Positions 43,254 through 51,695 of a stretch of 64,000 nucleotides of DNA are shown in pieces (position 1 is the stretch's first letter; the number at the start of each line of letters is the position of its first letter). The notes below the pieces were generated by a model. That model was not told where the DNA came from and searched no databases. It saw only the letters and a list, made by a program, of their open reading frames with translations. Both the position numbers and the translations under genes were made by a program. The DNA is taken from assembly GCF_004359375.1 (NCBI RefSeq), contig NZ_CP034726.1, positions 682,001 to 746,000 on the forward strand, in the 5' to 3' direction. The DNA is from Acetilactobacillus jinshanensis (GTDB lineage Bacteria > Bacillota > Bacilli > Lactobacillales > Lactobacillaceae).

Positions 43254-44681
43254 TTAATAAGCAAAGTCAGGTGAATGCAGAGCTTGCTTAACTAACTTAC
43301 CAATGACCTGCATGGTTCGTTCCGTGATCTCATCAGAAGTGTCACAGGAAGCCTTGGTCAAGAATTCCTGGAGCTGTTCTGGTTGAAGATCTTTCGCTTT
43401 TTCGTCAGTCCAGTGAACCCGATGGTTAGCGTATTCCTGGCACTTTTCTTTGTAGGTATTGATCATATCAGCGTATTTCTTATAATTCTGGTTGACCAAA
43501 GCAGCTAACGTCTTGTACATCCAAAAGGCACTCTTCATCGTGTAGTGATTTTGATCCGCAATCTGATAGTTAGCCGGTGTCTTCAAAATATTCGTGAAGA
43601 ACGGGACGTATGGACTGTAAGCAAATAAGCCCATCGCAAGCCATTCAACCACGGAATAATCAGCTGGAACGTTATTCCGGATCTGAATGATGTGTGATTC
43701 TTGACCACGATCAATTCCAATCGGTCGGAAAACGGGTTTCTTTAAGTTCGTTGGATCGTACTTAGTGTTCTGATAATGAGAAGCCAGGTAATATTCAGCG
43801 TCTTCGACCGTTAATTTCCGGTTAGCGTGCAGAATAAACGGAATGTTACCGCTGGTGGGCGTTAGCTTTTCAGCGATTTTTGGACTAAATAATTTAACTC
43901 CATACCAAGCCCGTGGTGTGTTGTAGTGACGATCCAAATTACCGTGGGTTCCGGCAATCTTACGCAGGTTAAAAGTACCCGGTTCCGGGTTAAGATGATG
44001 CTTTTTAACAAATTTCTTCAAATGTGATGACCACATGAAGTTTTTGTGATCCTTAAAGTCAACGTTCTGAATATTAATCTGGTTCGGTGCTAAGGCATAG
44101 CAGTCATCCGGAATTCGTTCAGCGACCCACTGGTGGCCACCGATACTTTCGAAGTACCAGATGTTGTCCTTATCAGCAAACGAGATCCCGTTGGACTGAC
44201 CAGTACCGAACTTCTCAATCAATTTACCTAAGCGTTTAACACCCGCTTTAGCGCTATCAATATACGGCAAAACAACGGTAACCATGCTGTCTTCGTTAAC
44301 CCCGTGTTTTACCAATGGGTCAAAGCCCTTAAAACGAGCGTTGGTGAATGCCGATTCAGTAGCACTCATGGCAACGTTCTTTTCGTTAACGCCTGCTTCT
44401 TCATAGAATGGATTATCTTTTGCGATTGCTGGGTTAACTTCCGGATCGTAGGTACTTGGACAGCACGTATAACGATAAGCGTGGGTCGGTAACGGAATCA
44501 TGACCCCGGTCGTTGGTGACGTATAAACCCGATCCTTTTTGTCGTTAGCAGGACGAACTAAAAAGGTCTTCGGATTATACGGCGTGAAATAATCTTCATT
44601 TCTGGCAATGATGGTCGAACCGTCAATGCTAGCTTTCTTACCGATTAAAATCGATGTACAGTTATCAGAATATTTACGCAT
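43254..44681 (-). CDS. pepD: C69-family dipeptidase
   Basis: 475 aa, the usual length of lactobacillus PepD. The nucleophile is the Cys in MRKYSDNCTSILIGKKASID, followed by GSTIIARNEDYF, SATESAFTNARFKGFDPLV, and GQSNGISFADKDNIWYFESI with the GGHQWVAERIPDDCYALAPN block. An Ntn hydrolase; here the Cys is close to the N-terminus so only a short propeptide would be removed. Start at 44681 because AAAGGTG is 8 bases upstream; the TTG at 44699 precedes the ribosome site. Confidence 0.92.
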   Translation of the reverse strand: MRKYSDNCTSILIGKKASIDGSTIIARNEDYFTPYNPKTFLVRPANDKKDRVYTSPTTGVMIPLPTHAYRYTCCPSTYDPEVNPAIAKDNPFYEEAGVNEKNVAMSATESAFTNARFKGFDPLVKHGVNEDSMVTVVLPYIDSAKAGVKRLGKLIEKFGTGQSNGISFADKDNIWYFESIGGHQWVAERIPDDCYALAPNQINIQNVDFKDHKNFMWSSHLKKFVKKHHLNPEPGTFNLRKIAGTHGNLDRHYNTPRAWYGVKLFSPKIAEKLTPTSGNIPFILHANRKLTVEDAEYYLASHYQNTKYDPTNLKKPVFRPIGIDRGQESHIIQIRNNVPADYSVVEWLAMGLFAYSPYVPFFTNILKTPANYQIADQNHYTMKSAFWMYKTLAALVNQNYKKYADMINTYKEKCQEYANHRVHWTDEKAKDLQPEQLQEFLTKASCDTSDEITERTMQVIGKLVKQALHSPDFAY

Positions 44682-44701
44682 TTGATTCACCTTTTTCAAT
44701 G

Positions 44702-46135
44702 TTATTTATGTTTTTGATCAAATTGATTTAAATCCATTGGTTTATATTGACTTAATTTATGATCACCGTGTTTGCGGTGCCAAGCTTTCACTTTCGCAAT
44801 CTGCTTCATACGATTCTTAAAGTGACCTTCCAAGCCAAAGTCGGTCGGGTAATAATATTGTCGATCAACTAATTTCTTAGGCATGGTTCGCATTGCTGTA
44901 ATGTGATCTTGATAATTTTCGGCGTACTTGTAATGTTCGCCGTAGCCCAGTTTATTCATTAATTTGGTTGGTGCATTTCTAATCTGGAGCGGAACCGGTA
45001 AATTCATGGTCTTTTTAACGTCATGTTCAGCTTTTTCACCAGCCTTTAGCAATGAATTGGACTTCGGATCCAAAGCTAAGCGGACGATGGCTTCAACCAA
45101 CGCCAATCGACATTCTGGCATCCCTAAATAGCGGGCCACCTGAAACGCGTTCACGCAAGTCGTCAACGCACCTGGATCAGCTAAGCCAACGTCTTCACTG
45201 CTCATCCGGATCATTCTTCGGGCAATGTAGACTGGATCATCACCGCCCTCTAGCATTCGGTACATCCAGTAGATCGCTGAATTAACGTCCGAATTTCGGA
45301 CCGATTTATGCAGTGCTGAAATCAGGTCGTAGTGCTGATCGCCCTTTTTGTCATACAACAGGAACCGACGGCCCATTAACTGCTTCAGGCTATCATTAGT
45401 AACCATTACGGTTTTATGATTAACGTTTCCGTTATCAACGGCCATCGCTAAAGTATTCAAAGCCTTGCGGGCATCACCGTTCGCAAATTTCGTGATCAAC
45501 TCAATTTGTTTATCATTAATCTTAACGTGGTAATGATTAAAGCCGTTCGGACTTTTTAACGCATGCTTGATCAGCGTTTCAACATCTTTGGTGGTCAACT
45601 GATGAAATACGAAGACCTTACAGCGCGATAACAAGGCTGAATTAATGGTAAACGACGGATTCTCGGTCGTGGCACCGATCAAAGTAATGCTCCCCTTTTC
45701 AGTGTAAGGTAAGAAGGCATCCTGCTGAGACTTATTGAAGCGGTGAATTTCGTCGATAAAGACGATCACCTTTTTACCAAGTCGTCGATACTCTTCAGCT
45801 CGGCGCATTAAAATTTTAATCCGTCGAATGCTGGCGTCAGCCGCACTGAATTGCAGAAAGGTTGATTTGGTGTGTCGGGCAATGATCTCCGCTAAAGTCG
45901 TTTTACCGCAGCCTGGTGGTCCCCACAGGATCATGTCAGGGACCCGGTCACGAACGATCAAGGTTCGCAATAGTTGGCCTTTGCCTAACAGATTCTGCTG
46001 ACCCACGAATTCATCAAGGGTTCTGGGTCTGACCCGATCAGCTAACGGAGTATTCTTTGACATCCCTTTGGTCGGATCAGTCAAATGGTTAGAACCCTGA
46101 GCAGGGTTACCAAACAGCGATTCCTGTTGATGCAT
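44702..46135 (-). CDS. rarA: Replication-associated recombination protein RarA (MgsA)
   Basis: 477 aa AAA+ ATPase related to clamp loaders and RuvB, acting at stalled forks. Walker A GPPGCGKTTL, Walker B VIVFIDEIHRFNKSQQDAFL, sensor 1 IGATTENPSF, arginine-finger region SALLSRCKVF, and C-terminal MRTMPKKLVDRQYYYPTDFG. It is longer than the usual 420-450 aa because of an N-terminal extension (MHQQESLFGNPAQGSNHL, an SSB/clamp-type peptide region) and a basic C-terminal tail. Start: ATG behind AAGGAGG. Confidence 0.93.
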   Translation of the reverse strand: MHQQESLFGNPAQGSNHLTDPTKGMSKNTPLADRVRPRTLDEFVGQQNLLGKGQLLRTLIVRDRVPDMILWGPPGCGKTTLAEIIARHTKSTFLQFSAADASIRRIKILMRRAEEYRRLGKKVIVFIDEIHRFNKSQQDAFLPYTEKGSITLIGATTENPSFTINSALLSRCKVFVFHQLTTKDVETLIKHALKSPNGFNHYHVKINDKQIELITKFANGDARKALNTLAMAVDNGNVNHKTVMVTNDSLKQLMGRRFLLYDKKGDQHYDLISALHKSVRNSDVNSAIYWMYRMLEGGDDPVYIARRMIRMSSEDVGLADPGALTTCVNAFQVARYLGMPECRLALVEAIVRLALDPKSNSLLKAGEKAEHDVKKTMNLPVPLQIRNAPTKLMNKLGYGEHYKYAENYQDHITAMRTMPKKLVDRQYYYPTDFGLEGHFKNRMKQIAKVKAWHRKHGDHKLSQYKPMDLNQFDQKHK

Positions 46136-46188
46136 GCGGACAGCCTCCTTGTTACTATTATAGTCTCATTTAGCTATAAAAAACGAAA

Positions 46189-46226
46189 ATAAAAAGTACT
46201 GCTAATTATAATGCAGTACTTTTTCA
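46189..46226 (-). terminator. Terminator after lysP
   Basis: AAAAAGTACTGC and GCAGTACTTTTT inverted repeat. Confidence 0.85.
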
Positions 46227-46254
46227 ATATCATTTATCTTAATATCTAAATTAA

Positions 46255-47736
46255 TTATTTATTTAATTTACTCTGTTCAACTTCTTTCAGTGAACGAACG
46301 TCAATCTTCTTTAACGGAATGACGTGATCATGATGACTCCACTTGTAAGCGAAGTAAACGATCAGTAATACTGGAACACTGAAGTAAGTTACTAAGATGT
46401 TGAACCAATCAAGGCTAGCAATGGAACTGTAACCTTGGGCAACGATAATGAACAGACAGAAGATAATTGAAATAATGGCACAGAACTTGAACCACTTAGC
46501 ATGGTAAGTCAATTCGTCAAAGCTATGGCCCTGTTTGATCCATGCGTTACCAAATCGGTAAGCGGCGATGGCGATCATTAACCATGCGATAAAGCCAAGT
46601 AAACTAGAACTAGTGATTAATTCATTATAAACCTTAGGACCAACGAAGCTTAAGCCATAAACAGCTAATGACAATACGGAAGTCAGAGTCAATGCTGAAT
46701 ACGGAATCCCTTTCTTAGTCGTGTTACCAAAGAAGTGGAGTGCACGGCTACGGTTGTTACGGCCCATGGAGTATAGAGAACGAGTACCGGCGTATAAACC
46801 AGAGTTAGCTGCTGAGATAACGGCGATTAAGATAATGGCGTTCATCAATGAAGCAGCGCCTTTTAAGCCGGCGTTCTTAAATACTAAGGTAAATGGACTC
46901 GTGGTAATGTTGGTTACACTTTGACCCAGTAATGCTTTACTGGTGTAAGGAATTAAGAATGACATTACGGCTAATGAACCAACGTAGAATAACATAATCC
47001 GCCAGAAAGTCTGCTTAATGGCTTTCGGAACGGCCTTTAACGGGTTACTACTTTCACCGGCAGTAATTCCAACTAATTCAGTACCCTGGAATGCAAATCC
47101 GGCTAAGATAAAGACGTTAACGGTTGAAGAAAAGCCACCAACAAACGGTGCTTTACCGATCGTAAAGTTCTTGAAGCCAACGGACTTGCCACCGAAGATA
47201 CCAAAGATGGTAAGAACACCAACGACCAAGAATGCTAAAATAGCTAAAATCTTGATGAAAGCCATCCAGTATTCAGTCTGTCCGAAGGAACGAACTGAAA
47301 CGGCGTTAATCAAAATAATCAATGCTAAGGCAATCAAGCTCCAGATCCATCCTGGTGTGCTCGGGAACCAAAACTTCATAATAATACCAACAGTAGCGAT
47401 ATCAATCGGAACGGTGAATACCCAGTTTAAGAAGTATTCAACATCAGTTGTAAAACCAGATGATTGATCAATGTATTGAGCACTCATGTCACCGAAACTA
47501 CCACTTGGGAAGTGGGTAGCAACGGTACCTAAACAGGCCATTAAACAAAGCATGAACAATGCGATGGCACAGTAAGCTAACAGTGCACCACCTGGTCCGG
47601 CACTGGTAATCGCACCACCAGAGGTAATGAATAGACCAGTACCAATACAACCACCTAAGGCAATCATTGACATATAACGGTTCTTTAAGCCACGTCGCAA
47701 AGACTGAACTCTAACCGTTTTATTCCGTCTAAGCAT
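46255..47736 (-). CDS. lysP: Lysine-specific permease, amino acid-polyamine-organocation family
   Basis: 493 aa, 12 membrane segments. MSMIALGGCIGTGLFITSGG is the APC N-terminal signature; SFGQTEYWMAFIKILAILAF and FQGTELVGITAGESSNPLKA are typical of the amino-acid permeases of the AAT group. Lysine as substrate is inferred from the lysine riboswitch upstream. The start is 47736, an ATG 6 bases after AGGAGG; an upstream in-frame ATG (47823) lies inside the leader hairpins and would not be used. Expression should fall when lysine is plentiful. Confidence 0.88.
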   Translation of the reverse strand: MLRRNKTVRVQSLRRGLKNRYMSMIALGGCIGTGLFITSGGAITSAGPGGALLAYCAIALFMLCLMACLGTVATHFPSGSFGDMSAQYIDQSSGFTTDVEYFLNWVFTVPIDIATVGIIMKFWFPSTPGWIWSLIALALIILINAVSVRSFGQTEYWMAFIKILAILAFLVVGVLTIFGIFGGKSVGFKNFTIGKAPFVGGFSSTVNVFILAGFAFQGTELVGITAGESSNPLKAVPKAIKQTFWRIMLFYVGSLAVMSFLIPYTSKALLGQSVTNITTSPFTLVFKNAGLKGAASLMNAIILIAVISAANSGLYAGTRSLYSMGRNNRSRALHFFGNTTKKGIPYSALTLTSVLSLAVYGLSFVGPKVYNELITSSSLLGFIAWLMIAIAAYRFGNAWIKQGHSFDELTYHAKWFKFCAIISIIFCLFIIVAQGYSSIASLDWFNILVTYFSVPVLLIVYFAYKWSHHDHVIPLKKIDVRSLKEVEQSKLNK

Positions 47737-47742
47737 AGAATT

Positions 47743-47775
47743 CCTCCTAATAATCAAAATCTCGAAGAGGAGGTT
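47743..47775 (-). promoter_or_regulatory. lysP ribosome site and anti-SD hairpin with P1-complement
   Basis: RNA CCTCCT (47773-47768) can pair with the lysP ribosome site AGGAGG (47748-47743). The overlapping CCTCTTCGA (47770-47762) is a 9-nt complement of the 5' P1 strand of the riboswitch (48098-48090). lysA has the same layout, which suggests a second, translational layer of control. Inference. Confidence 0.5.
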
Positions 47776-47804
47776 GGATAAGTTATTCATGTATCGAATC
47801 CAAG

Positions 47805-47847
47805 CAAAAAGCCCTTCAGTCAATTTTCTGACCGGAGGGCTTTTATC
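47805..47847 (-). terminator. Second terminator-like hairpin in the lysP leader
   Basis: AAAAGCCCT and AGGGCTTTTT enclose GTCA/TGAC-rich pairs, then T run on the minus strand. It lies downstream of the riboswitch terminator and upstream of lysP, an unusual tandem arrangement. Confidence 0.7.
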
Positions 47848-47854
47848 AACGTAC

Positions 47855-47900
47855 CAAAAAATTCTTTCATTTCCGATACGCTTTGAAACGAAAGAACTTA
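47855..47900 (-). terminator. Intrinsic terminator of the lysP lysine riboswitch
   Basis: AGTTCTTTCGTTTC and GGAAATGAAAGAATT pair, then TTTTT. Its 5' arm TTCAAAGC is complementary to the aptamer P1 3' strand GCTTTGAA. Confidence 0.87.
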
Positions 47901-47928
47901 ATTTCTAACTTAGATTCGGTTCCATGAT

Positions 47929-48098
47929 TCAAAGCTCTCCGTGAAAACTGATTCACGACAGTCCGTAATCTATTGAATTACGTCCCGGTACACCAATAAC
48001 TGTTATTATCAGTACCTCGGCGACCTCCCCTTTCGATCAACGTCTACACAGTAACAGCTGTTCGATTGATCTAATTATGTCGGTCGCAACCTCTTCGA
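47929..48098 (-). promoter_or_regulatory. Lysine riboswitch (L box) aptamer controlling lysP
   Basis: Same motif order as the lysA copy: TCGAAGAGGTTGCGACC, AAAGGGGAGGTCGCCGAGG and GGAGAGCTTTGAA on the minus strand. The P1 strands (TCGAAG and CTTTGA) are identical in both copies while the peripheral helices differ. The downstream permease fits known lysine-riboswitch regulons. Confidence 0.93.
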
Positions 48099-48170
48099 TT
48101 TAATTTACAATTATAATAATACACCATTTTTCAAATATATCAATATATTTGTAAATAGAATATAATATAA

Positions 48171-48650
48171 ATGTGGAATAATATTAAGAAGGTTTTCGAT
48201 TTGATTAAGATCACAGCCCAAATGCTAATGAACGACATTGAGCCCATTAGCTTAGAAAATGAAGTCAATGATAACGAAACGTTACTGGTCGCCATGCGAC
48301 AGAAAGCCAAGCGTGAACACATTAAATTAATGGCCAACTTCTGGAACAGCCACGAACCATTGGGTGTCGTTAAGGACAGTTTATTATACAAAGCTTTAGT
48401 CCTTTATTACTACCAAAAGGTCGGCAATTTTGAATATGAAGCCGCAAAGAACATTCATGGTTTCTTGAACAATAATTCATCAGAACCGAAAAAGAAATTC
48501 GGTTTCTTCTTTCACGCTAAGGCCGACATTCAACACCCCGCACTTCCGGTGGTCGTCTTTGCGACCCTGCTTAAACATGTGGGGACCATCCCTGATTTTC
48601 TAAAGTTCGTCAATCATCAAGTTGGCTACAAAAAGGACGTGGCAAAATGA
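48171..48650 (+). CDS. Hypothetical protein, possibly leaderless
   Basis: 159 aa, soluble, helical: MWNNIKKVFDLIKITAQMLM, LLVAMRQKAKREHIKLMANF, DSLLYKALVLYYYQKVGNFE. No recognised family. TATAAT at 48161-48166 ends 4 bases before the ATG and there is no ribosome site, so either the message is leaderless or translation starts further in (for example near TTG at 48203 behind AAGG). Overlaps the next small ORF by four bases (ATGA), indicating translational coupling. Confidence 0.65.
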   Translation: MWNNIKKVFDLIKITAQMLMNDIEPISLENEVNDNETLLVAMRQKAKREHIKLMANFWNSHEPLGVVKDSLLYKALVLYYYQKVGNFEYEAAKNIHGFLNNNSSEPKKKFGFFFHAKADIQHPALPVVVFATLLKHVGTIPDFLKFVNHQVGYKKDVAK

Positions 48651-48814
48651 TCTACGTTGCGTTAATCTACCTGGCATGTATCTTTATCATCCTGTCATTA
48701 ATGGGCGGAATCCTGGTAAGTCATCTTTGGTACATCGTTTTACTAATCAGCGTCATTTTATTCTTATACTGCCTTTCGAAACTGAAAAAGATCAGTAGAG
48801 GGCCCAGAAATTAA
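48647..48814 (+). CDS. 55-aa two-TM membrane protein
   Basis: MIYVALIYLACIFIILSLMG, GILVSHLWYIVLLISVILFL, YCLSKLKKISRGPRN. Two membrane segments and a basic tail facing the cytoplasm. Its ATG overlaps the stop of the preceding 159-aa gene (ATGA), so the two are probably coupled. No family recognised. Confidence 0.65.
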   Translation: MIYVALIYLACIFIILSLMGGILVSHLWYIVLLISVILFLYCLSKLKKISRGPRN

Positions 48815-48868
48815 GCGTTATTTGTTATATCATATAGATAGTACCGTTTTAAGAAAGGACATTCAGTT

Positions 48869-49162
48869 ATGAAAAAAGTAACACCAAAGCAAGCCGCAAT
48901 CGTTGTTAAGTCTGGAATCTCCAACTTAATGCGTGACTTAGCCGATAAAAAAATTCCTGACAAAGCTAACCCCGTCAAGAACGATATCGATTACTGCAAG
49001 CAGGTCGCTAACTTATACTCTTACAAAGTCGACTTCGCAAAAGACGCCTACGGTAAATTAGTAACCATGAGTGACAAATTCGCCAAGGATGCTAATGTTG
49101 ACGACGTTGCCGATGCTTGTAAGAAGAACTGGCCTGGCTTAGCTAAAAAGATCTTAGCTTAA
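48869..49162 (+). CDS. 97-aa soluble helical protein, hypothetical
   Basis: MKKVTPKQAAIVVKSGISNL, MRDLADKKIPDKANPVKNDI, DYCKQVANLYSYKVDFAKDA, ending in NWPGLAKKILA. Two Cys, no membrane segment. Start: ATG behind AAGAAAGGACATTCAGTT. A strong terminator follows. No family recognised. Confidence 0.72.
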   Translation: MKKVTPKQAAIVVKSGISNLMRDLADKKIPDKANPVKNDIDYCKQVANLYSYKVDFAKDAYGKLVTMSDKFAKDANVDDVADACKKNWPGLAKKILA

Positions 49163-49180
49163 TTTTAAACTAATCACTTC

Positions 49181-49221
49181 ATATAAAGACGAGTAGGAAT
49201 TATTAAATTTCTACTCGTTTT
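49181..49221 (+). terminator. Terminator after the 97-aa gene
   Basis: CGAGTAGGAAT and ATTTCTACTCG inverted repeat followed by TTTTTT. Confidence 0.85.
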
Positions 49222-49229
49222 TTCACCAA

Positions 49230-49500
49230 AAAGAAAGGACCGGCACGACACCGATCCCGAGTTAAACCTAGTTTGCAAAGGAGTCTCTTACAATGCTTGC
49301 TCCAATTAGCCACATAAGGAGTAGGAGCACTAAGAAAGTAGTTACTGCAGAAAGCCATTGCGGATGGCCGTAACGGTTTTGGTAAGGGACAAGGGCGTTA
49401 ATTCGTCCTCGTCACTGTTCACTATAAACAATCAATAAAATTATGGTAGAATAACGAACGATTTTTGATGTGTCTATTTTTCACGTATAATAATAAGGAT
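49230..49500. other. Structured intergenic region upstream of the TauE gene
   Basis: Several hairpins (TGCTCC/GGAGCA around 49297-49332; TTGCGG/CCGTAA around 49358-49373). A 26-codon plus-strand frame (49293-49373) starts behind AAAGGAG, and on the minus strand an open frame without a start reads WLSAVTTFLVLLLLMWLIGA. Neither is convincing as a gene. It may be an RNA or a remnant. Confidence 0.3.
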
Positions 49501-49524
49501 AACTAAATTTTCGAAGGTGATCTT

Positions 49525-50301
49525 ATTCATTTTGCATTATGGCAAATTCTAGCGATGTTCCCGATTGGAGTCGTTGCTGGGATTATCAGTAGCAGTGTTG
49601 GTATGGCTTCGTTAGCCACCTATCCGTCGCTACTGTACATCGGTGACATGCCGGCCATCGCGGCTAACGTTACCAATACGTCGTCGATGATCTTTACCGG
49701 GATGGGTTCCGGCCTATCGTCCATCCCGGAACTCCGAGGCCACGTTAGACAGTTGTTATTAACGTTAGTTTGTACGTTCATCGGTAGTATCGGTGGAACT
49801 TATCTTCTATTATCTGAACCCAGTGCTTCATTCAAGAAAGTCGTTCCGTTCTTTATCTTAATTGCCGGGATCATGATCCTTTGGCCAAAGAAGCCCCTCA
49901 ACGAAAACAGTGAAAATCATCAACGTAAAGTTAGAGTATGGGAATATCTGATCGGTGGCCTCGCTTTCTTGATTGCTGGAATTTACATGGGATACTTCGG
50001 TGCCGGAGCCGGCTTAATTTTAATTGCGGTTCTGTCACACATTACCGATGAACCTTACCCGGTATACAACGCCATCCGAAACGTATCGTCATTGTCAGCT
50101 AACGTGGTTGCCATGACAATCTACGCCATTAAAGCGACCGTTTACTGGGTGATGGTCATCCCGTTAGGCATCGGCCTATTCATCGGTGGTTACATCGGAC
50201 CCAAGATCGTCCGGGTAATCCCCGAAAAGATTTTAAAGACGGTCGTTGGAATCTGTGCCCTGGTTTTATCGGTTGTGCTATTTTACCAAACTTATTTCTA
50301 A
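49525..50301 (+). CDS. TauE/SafE-family membrane protein, probable ATT start
   Basis: About 258 aa, seven to eight membrane segments, TauE/SafE (sulfite exporter) family: MFPIGVVAGIISSSVGMASL, IAANVTNTSSMIFTGMGSG, LIGGLAFLIAGIYMGYFGAG, AGLILIAVLSHITDEPYPVY. Substrate unknown. The ribosome site GAAGGTG at 49514 is 7 bases from an in-frame ATT (49525), and no ATG, GTG or TTG is correctly placed; the next in-frame ATG is 49555, 34 bases away. So an ATT start, or an unusual spacing, is implied. Confidence 0.75.
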   Translation: MHFALWQILAMFPIGVVAGIISSSVGMASLATYPSLLYIGDMPAIAANVTNTSSMIFTGMGSGLSSIPELRGHVRQLLLTLVCTFIGSIGGTYLLLSEPSASFKKVVPFFILIAGIMILWPKKPLNENSENHQRKVRVWEYLIGGLAFLIAGIYMGYFGAGAGLILIAVLSHITDEPYPVYNAIRNVSSLSANVVAMTIYAIKATVYWVMVIPLGIGLFIGGYIGPKIVRVIPEKILKTVVGICALVLSVVLFYQTYF

Positions 50302-50318
50302 ACTTAGATGATTACAGC

Positions 50319-50350
50319 AAAAAAGCCGTCAAAAATTTTGACGGCTTTTA
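50319..50350. terminator. Bidirectional terminator between tauE-like and eamA-like genes
   Basis: AAAAGCCGTCAAAAATTTTGACGGCTTTT: here the arms AAAAGCCGTCAAA and TTTGACGGCTTTT pair perfectly, between convergent genes. Confidence 0.88.
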
Positions 50351-50369
50351 ATTTTATTCTAAATTGATT

Positions 50370-51329
50370 TTAGCTTTCGATTTCTTTAGCATCCTGTTTG
50401 GTAGTGCGGTGATGGAACCATTCCAAAATGTATACAGATAAGATGACTAAGATCGCACCTAAAATTTCGACCCAGTTAAAACTGGTGTGGAAAAAGATGA
50501 TACTGATGACGAAGGTTGCAACTGGTTCAATGGCATCAACGATGCTGCTGACTTGACTGGAGGCAAAGCGCAAACTATATAGCATACAAGAGAATGCAAT
50601 AATGGTACCAATGATGATGACACCGGTAACCCCTAAGATCAACGGAACGGTAATCTTCGGAACGTGCGTCCAGACTGGTGAATAAAGGTTAGAAAAGATA
50701 CTGGTAATTAACGTACCCCAGCCCAGGATAACGATCGGTGAATTATCCCTCATTAACGGTTTTGGTTCTGCATAGTAAACACCGGCGGAAACGGCAGATA
50801 ACAGACCGAAGATAATTGAAATCATCGGGATTGATAATTGACCAATGTTACCTTTAGTCACGGCTAGAAAAACCCCAACCAACGCTACCAAGAAAGCAAC
50901 TAGATCACCCTTTAACGGCTTCTGACGCTTAAAGACAAAGGCGTATAAAGCAATGAACATTGGTGCCAAGTATTGTAAGATGGTGGCCATAGCGGCGTTA
51001 CCTGATTGAATACAGATGTAGAACGTCGACATGTTCATCCCGATCCCGAAGATACTGTAAAGCAGTAACCGCTTGATATTTTTCTTCTTAAGCGGATCGA
51101 AGATGTGCTTACCAACTTGGCAAAAGCCAATTAGTAATAATAAGACTCCAGCAAACAGAGTTCGAAACGACATGAACCATTGCGTAGAAACCGCTTCGTT
51201 CTGAGAAACGAATTGCATTAAGTTACCTGAAATCCCCCAGAGACACGATGCGGTCGCTGACCAAAAGATCCCTTTTTCAACGTCACGCCTTACGATGTGC
51301 GTGTTCAATTGAGTTTTTTGTTGATCCAT
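50370..51329 (-). CDS. EamA-family DMT transporter
   Basis: 319 aa, ten membrane segments in two EamA repeats (WSATASCLWGISGNLMQFVS and ISIIFGLLSAVSAGVYYAEP, then LRFASSQVSSIVDAIEPVAT). Probably exports a metabolite or drug; substrate unknown. Start at 51329 (ATG), GGAGTG 10 bases upstream; an in-frame TTG at 51338 is too near to it. A small-peptide leader and a terminator lie directly upstream. Confidence 0.88.
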   Translation of the reverse strand: MDQQKTQLNTHIVRRDVEKGIFWSATASCLWGISGNLMQFVSQNEAVSTQWFMSFRTLFAGVLLLLIGFCQVGKHIFDPLKKKNIKRLLLYSIFGIGMNMSTFYICIQSGNAAMATILQYLAPMFIALYAFVFKRQKPLKGDLVAFLVALVGVFLAVTKGNIGQLSIPMISIIFGLLSAVSAGVYYAEPKPLMRDNSPIVILGWGTLITSIFSNLYSPVWTHVPKITVPLILGVTGVIIIGTIIAFSCMLYSLRFASSQVSSIVDAIEPVATFVISIIFFHTSFNWVEILGAILVILSVYILEWFHHRTTKQDAKEIES

Positions 51330-51373
51330 AAAAACCAATCACTCCATCTATTTAACAAATCATCAAAGTAAAC

Positions 51374-51409
51374 TAAAAAGCTGCCGATTTTCCAACCGTG
51401 CAGCTTTCG
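51374..51409 (-). terminator. Terminator between the leader peptide and the EamA gene
   Basis: AAAGCTGC and GCAGCTTT stem followed by TTTTAG, about 45 bases upstream of the EamA start. Confidence 0.7.
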
Positions 51410-51522
51410 TTTCATAATTAAGATCATGATTTACGATTTACACGGCCGAGTCTGCCCCCGCCTGTGCAAATCAACGATTTCTTGTAAAATCTCGTTTATT
51501 TAATTCTTCGCACAGACGCTAA
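51410..51522 (-). promoter_or_regulatory. Structured leader upstream of the EamA gene
   Basis: RNA GTCTGTGC (near 51511-51518) and GCACAGGC (near 51459-51466) form the base of a hairpin containing CGAGATTTTAC/GAAATCGT. GGCCGTG further on could pair with CACGG in the terminator loop. This looks like an attenuator or riboswitch-type region, but I cannot match it to a known class. Confidence 0.4.
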
Positions 51523-51612
51523 TTAATTTAAACCAGAATTTGAATTCACGTTATTATTCAAATTTCGATTCAAATTATTAGCATCCACTAACATTTCGAA
51601 TCTAAATAACAT
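51523..51612 (-). CDS. 29-aa leader peptide candidate upstream of the EamA gene
   Basis: MLFRFEMLVDANNLNRNLNN followed by NVNSNSGLN. GGGAG lies 9 bases upstream of the ATG. Asn-rich. It precedes a structured stretch and a terminator before the transporter gene, the layout of a leader-peptide attenuator. Confidence 0.4.
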   Translation of the reverse strand: MLFRFEMLVDANNLNRNLNNNVNSNSGLN

Positions 51613-51695
51613 TTAAGAGAACTCCCTAAATAACGGATCTATTTTCTCTAACTATTATTATCATATCATTTTACATAATCCCAATTCAAGATAAC

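Noticed and set aside
49293-49373. 26-aa ORF behind AAAGGAG, with a hydrophobic start-less frame on the opposite strand
   Set aside because: Neither strand gives a complete convincing gene; kept only as a structured region.
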